NCBI RefSeq assembly: GCF_017873415.1
Contig: NZ_JAGGKD010000006.1
Coordinates: 124,001 to 188,000, forward strand
Length of the DNA stretch: 64,000 nucleotides
From: Methanolobus bombayensis
GTDB lineage: Archaea; Halobacteriota; Methanosarcinia; Methanosarcinales; Methanosarcinaceae
Direction of reading: 5' to 3'
Positions within the stretch are counted from its first letter, which is position 1. Each line of letters opens with the position of its first letter. This document shows positions 61,458 to 64,000 of the stretch, in pieces. The notes beneath the pieces were generated by a model. The model saw nothing but the letters and a program-made list of their open reading frames with translations. It was not told the origin of the DNA and searched no databases. The position numbers and the translations under genes were made by a program.

Positions 61458-61565
61458 AAGAGAGTGTTTTTGTTTCTGTCTGCTAATTAATTTTTTATAT
61501 GCTAATTACATTTTTATCTATGAAGTATTTCATAAAGTATTCACATTGGGCTCAGGGAACAGACA

Positions 61566-63854
61566 ATGACTGATATTGATAAACGAAGTCTTAGTGAAAG
61601 AGATATTTGTACTAAATATATCACTCCTGCAATCAAAAATGCCGGATGGAACGTCCATACACAGGTACGTGAAGAAGTTCAGCTTACTAATGGCAGGGTT
61701 ATTGTCGATGGTCAAACTGTTTCCAGAGGCATGAAAAAGCGTGCTGATTATGTTCTTTATTATAAGCCGAATATTCCGATAGCTATTGTAGAGGCAAAAA
61801 AGAACGAGTATGAAGTTGGAAAAGGAATGCAGCAGGCTCTGGAATATGCTCAGATGATGGACCTGCCATTTGTATTCAGCTCTAATGGTGATGCTTTTCT
61901 TTTCCATGATCTTTCAGGAAACTCAGATTTTGTAGAAAAGGAATTATTTTTGGATAGCTTTCCCTCTCCTGATGAGCTATGGGAGTCTTATTGTAAGTGG
62001 AAAGGTATAGACAATGTTGATCATAATCTGATCGATCAGGATTATTACAGTGATTTCACAGGCAAGGCTCCACGTTACTATCAACTAAATGCTATAAATA
62101 AAACTATTGAAGCCATATCAAAAGGACAGGACCGTATTCTGCTTGTGATGGCTACCGGTACCGGTAAAACATATACTGCTTTCCAGATTATATGGAGATT
62201 GTGGAAATCCAGAGCTAAAAAAAGGATTCTTTTCCTTGCTGACAGAAATATTCTTGTGGATCAGGCTAAGACCAATGATTTTAAGCCTTTTGAAAAGGCT
62301 ATGACAAAAATAGAAAAACGTCAGGTGGATAAGTCTTATGAGATTTATCTTTCTCTTTATCAGGCTGTCACTGGCAGTGAAGAGGAAAAGAATATTTATA
62401 AACAGTTTTCACGGGATTTTTTTGACCTTGTTGTTGTGGATGAGTGTCATCGTGGAAGTGCTGATGAAAATTCAGCATGGAGGGAGATACTTGAATATTT
62501 TGATTCCGCCACTCAGATTGGAATGACGGCTACTCCAAAGGAAACCAAGACCGTTTCAAATATAGAGTATTTCGGAGAACCGATTTACACCTATTCACTG
62601 AAGCAGGGTATTGAGGATGGTTTTCTTGCTCCTTATAAGGTCATTCGTATTGATCTGGATAAAGATTTGCAGGGCTGGAGACCTGAAAGGGGGCAACTTG
62701 ATAGATACGGCAGGGAGATTGAGGACCGCATATATAATCAGAAAGATTTTGACCGTGGAGTTGTTCTGGAAAAAAGAACTGAGATCATTGCCCGGAAGGT
62801 CACAGAGTTCCTTAAAGCTACCAATCGTTACGATAAAACCATTGTTTTCTGTGAGAACATTGATCATGCTGAAAGAATGAGACAGGCTATTGTTAATGAG
62901 AATCCTGATCTTGTGGATGAAAGCAAATATGTTATGAGGATTACCGGTGACGATCAGGAAGCTAAGAAAGAGCTTGATAATTTCATAATGCCTGAAAACA
63001 AATATCCTGTTATTGCTACCACTTCAAAACTTCTGGGCACCGGAGTTGATGTTCAGACATGCAAACTGATCGTTCTTGATAAGAGAATTCAGTCAATGAC
63101 GGAATTTAAGCAGATAATTGGACGTGGAACTCGTATCAATGAAGAATTTGATAAGCTGTTTTTCACTATTATGGATTTCAAAAAGGCCACGGAATTATTT
63201 GCTGACCCGGATTTTGATGGTGAGCCTGTCGACATCTTTGAAGGAAAAGCAGAATCGCCATTGAAACCGAATTTGCCGCATCAGAAGATAAAACCATACA
63301 GGGTTCCTGATGTGGGAGTTTCCATTGTAGCTGAAAGGGTTCAATATTATGGTCCCGATGGTAAGTTAATCACTGAATCTATCAAGGATTATACACGGAA
63401 AACATTGCGTGATGAATTTGATTCTCTTGATCTGTTTTTGAAATACTGGGCTGAAAGCAGTAAGAAGCTGGCAATTTTAAAGGAACTTGAAGATAAGGGG
63501 TTGATGCTGGATGCTCTTGCGGAGGAAGTTGGCAGGGAATACGATCCTTTTGACCTCATCTGCCATGTGGTGTTTGACCAGCCAGCACTTAGCCGCAGGG
63601 AAAGGGCAAGTAACGTTAAGAAAAACGGATATTTTGAGAAATACGGAAATGAAGCCCGTGCTGTTCTGGATGCCCTTCTGGATAAATATGCGGATGAGGG
63701 CATAAGGAATCTTGAAGATATGGATGTTCTGAGGGTGAAACCGTTGAATGATCTTGGAACTCCTATGGAGATTGTCAAACTGTTTGGTGGGAAGCAGAAT
63801 TTTATTGATGCGGTTTCTGAAATGGAAACTCAATTATACATGGCTGAAGTTTAA
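61566..63854 (+). CDS. hsdR: Type I restriction-modification system, HsdR restriction/translocase subunit
   Basis: 762 residues. The N-terminal PD-(D/E)xK nuclease has Asp61 (KRADYVLYY) and Glu76-x-Lys78 (IVEAKKN). The SF2 motor has Walker A ATGTGKT (196-202), VVDECHRGS (motif II), MTATPKET (motif III) and IIGRGTRI (motif VI). The C-terminal part is of the EcoEI_R type. It cuts unmodified DNA after translocation. An hsdM gene begins 32 nt downstream; hsdS must lie beyond the edge. A COG2865 remnant precedes it. Confidence 0.94.
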   Translation: MTDIDKRSLSERDICTKYITPAIKNAGWNVHTQVREEVQLTNGRVIVDGQTVSRGMKKRADYVLYYKPNIPIAIVEAKKNEYEVGKGMQQALEYAQMMDLPFVFSSNGDAFLFHDLSGNSDFVEKELFLDSFPSPDELWESYCKWKGIDNVDHNLIDQDYYSDFTGKAPRYYQLNAINKTIEAISKGQDRILLVMATGTGKTYTAFQIIWRLWKSRAKKRILFLADRNILVDQAKTNDFKPFEKAMTKIEKRQVDKSYEIYLSLYQAVTGSEEEKNIYKQFSRDFFDLVVVDECHRGSADENSAWREILEYFDSATQIGMTATPKETKTVSNIEYFGEPIYTYSLKQGIEDGFLAPYKVIRIDLDKDLQGWRPERGQLDRYGREIEDRIYNQKDFDRGVVLEKRTEIIARKVTEFLKATNRYDKTIVFCENIDHAERMRQAIVNENPDLVDESKYVMRITGDDQEAKKELDNFIMPENKYPVIATTSKLLGTGVDVQTCKLIVLDKRIQSMTEFKQIIGRGTRINEEFDKLFFTIMDFKKATELFADPDFDGEPVDIFEGKAESPLKPNLPHQKIKPYRVPDVGVSIVAERVQYYGPDGKLITESIKDYTRKTLRDEFDSLDLFLKYWAESSKKLAILKELEDKGLMLDALAEEVGREYDPFDLICHVVFDQPALSRRERASNVKKNGYFEKYGNEARAVLDALLDKYADEGIRNLEDMDVLRVKPLNDLGTPMEIVKLFGGKQNFIDAVSEMETQLYMAEV

Positions 63855-63886
63855 TGTAGAAGAAACCGCGGGATGAAGGTAAAACG

Positions 63887-64000
63887 ATGTCAATCAGTAC
63901 CACTATTAAAAGTATTCAGGATATTATGAGGAAAGACGCTGGTGTGGATGGAGACGCACAGCGTATCAGTCAGTTAGTATGGATGATGTTCCTCAAGATT
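63887..64000 (+). CDS. hsdM: Type I restriction-modification system, HsdM methyltransferase subunit (N-terminal fragment)
   Basis: 38 codons before the right edge. MSISTTIKSIQDIMRKDAG followed by DAQRISQLVWMMFLKI is the helical HsdM_N domain. AAGGT lies 6 nt before the ATG. Following hsdR in the same direction, it would provide the adenine methyltransferase. The order R then M occurs in EcoEI-like (type IB/IC-like) systems. Confidence 0.85.
   Translation, partial: MSISTTIKSIQDIMRKDAGVDGDAQRISQLVWMMFLKI

Noticed and set aside
1-64000. tRNA, rRNA, insertion sequences or prophage
   Set aside because: The spacers were read for GC-rich cloverleaf segments, transposase motifs and terminal repeats, and none was found. 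A covariance-model scan was not possible.

Overview
The window comes from a methanogenic archaeon of the Methanosarcinales, most likely a Methanolobus/Methanococcoides/Methanosarcina-type methylotroph. This is inferred from gene content, because no methanogenesis gene lies in the window. The supporting genes are class I lysyl-tRNA synthetase, an archaeal HMG-CoA synthase/thiolase/DUF35 operon, ribose-1,5-bisphosphate isomerase, 6-phospho-3-hexuloisomerase, an Era-like GTPase with DUF2073, a DUF1724 regulator, a PAPS-reductase-like iron-sulfur protein, archaeal TATA boxes, AT-rich spacers, and frequent TTG/GTG starts. No rRNA, tRNA, CRISPR array or insertion sequence was seen.

Layout. 1-2845: an OpuC/Ota-type osmoprotectant ABC transporter, cut by the left edge. 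2975-9149: a ThDP-enzyme/aldehyde dehydrogenase operon, a VOC protein, a GNAT-YoaP protein and a second aldehyde dehydrogenase. 9262-12683: accessory patch with an XRE regulator and DUF2178-like membrane protein under an apparent double operator, a DUF61 protein, two MNT nucleotidyltransferases with a HEPN partner, and a Fic protein with a broken catalytic motif. 12755-20579: RbP isomerase, Cdd1-like HhH protein, nitroreductase, methyltransferase, a 4-Cys mini-protein, Tag glycosylase, a YdjM-like hydrolase, SppA and MetRS. 20760-24691: CYTH protein, DUF35, thiolase, HMG-CoA synthase and regulator, the entry to isoprenoid lipid synthesis.

24816-33640: a Cas4-like protein without its acidic residues, a PAPS-reductase-like enzyme, PurH, a DUF1724 regulator, a UbiA prenyltransferase, hypothetical proteins and an AbrB-PhoU regulator. 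33753-37063: a co-directional cluster of Era-like GTPase, DUF2073, unknown protein, hexuloisomerase and aminotransferase. 37071-43639: NOG1-like GTPase, HTH-CBS regulator, HisE, LeuC/HacA, a cysteine-cluster protein and a TrkA-N/DHH protein. 43756-50841: Nnr, a 60-residue protein, MoaC, Prs, a Cys-rich protein, a MagIII-like glycosylase overlapping an archaeal CDIN1 homologue, and LysRS-I. 50850-59191: methyltransferases, BofA, a DNPH1-like hydrolase overlapping a double U32 protein, a lipobox/PGF-CTERM surface protein, a CDF transporter, a MazG-like protein and HisF. 59436-64000: a lipoprotein, a small membrane protein, a decayed COG2865 gene, and a type I restriction system (HsdR, then HsdM cut by the right edge).

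The observations most worth following are: two genes (AbrB-PhoU and TrkA-N/DHH) whose conserved N-termini can only be included by starting at AUA or AUU behind a good Shine-Dalgarno; the CDIN1-like nuclease overlapping a base-excision glycosylase gene; the MNT-MNT-HEPN operon beside the degenerate Fic gene; the degenerate Cas4-like protein; and palindromic operators at the XRE/DUF2178 and HMG-CoA operon promoters.
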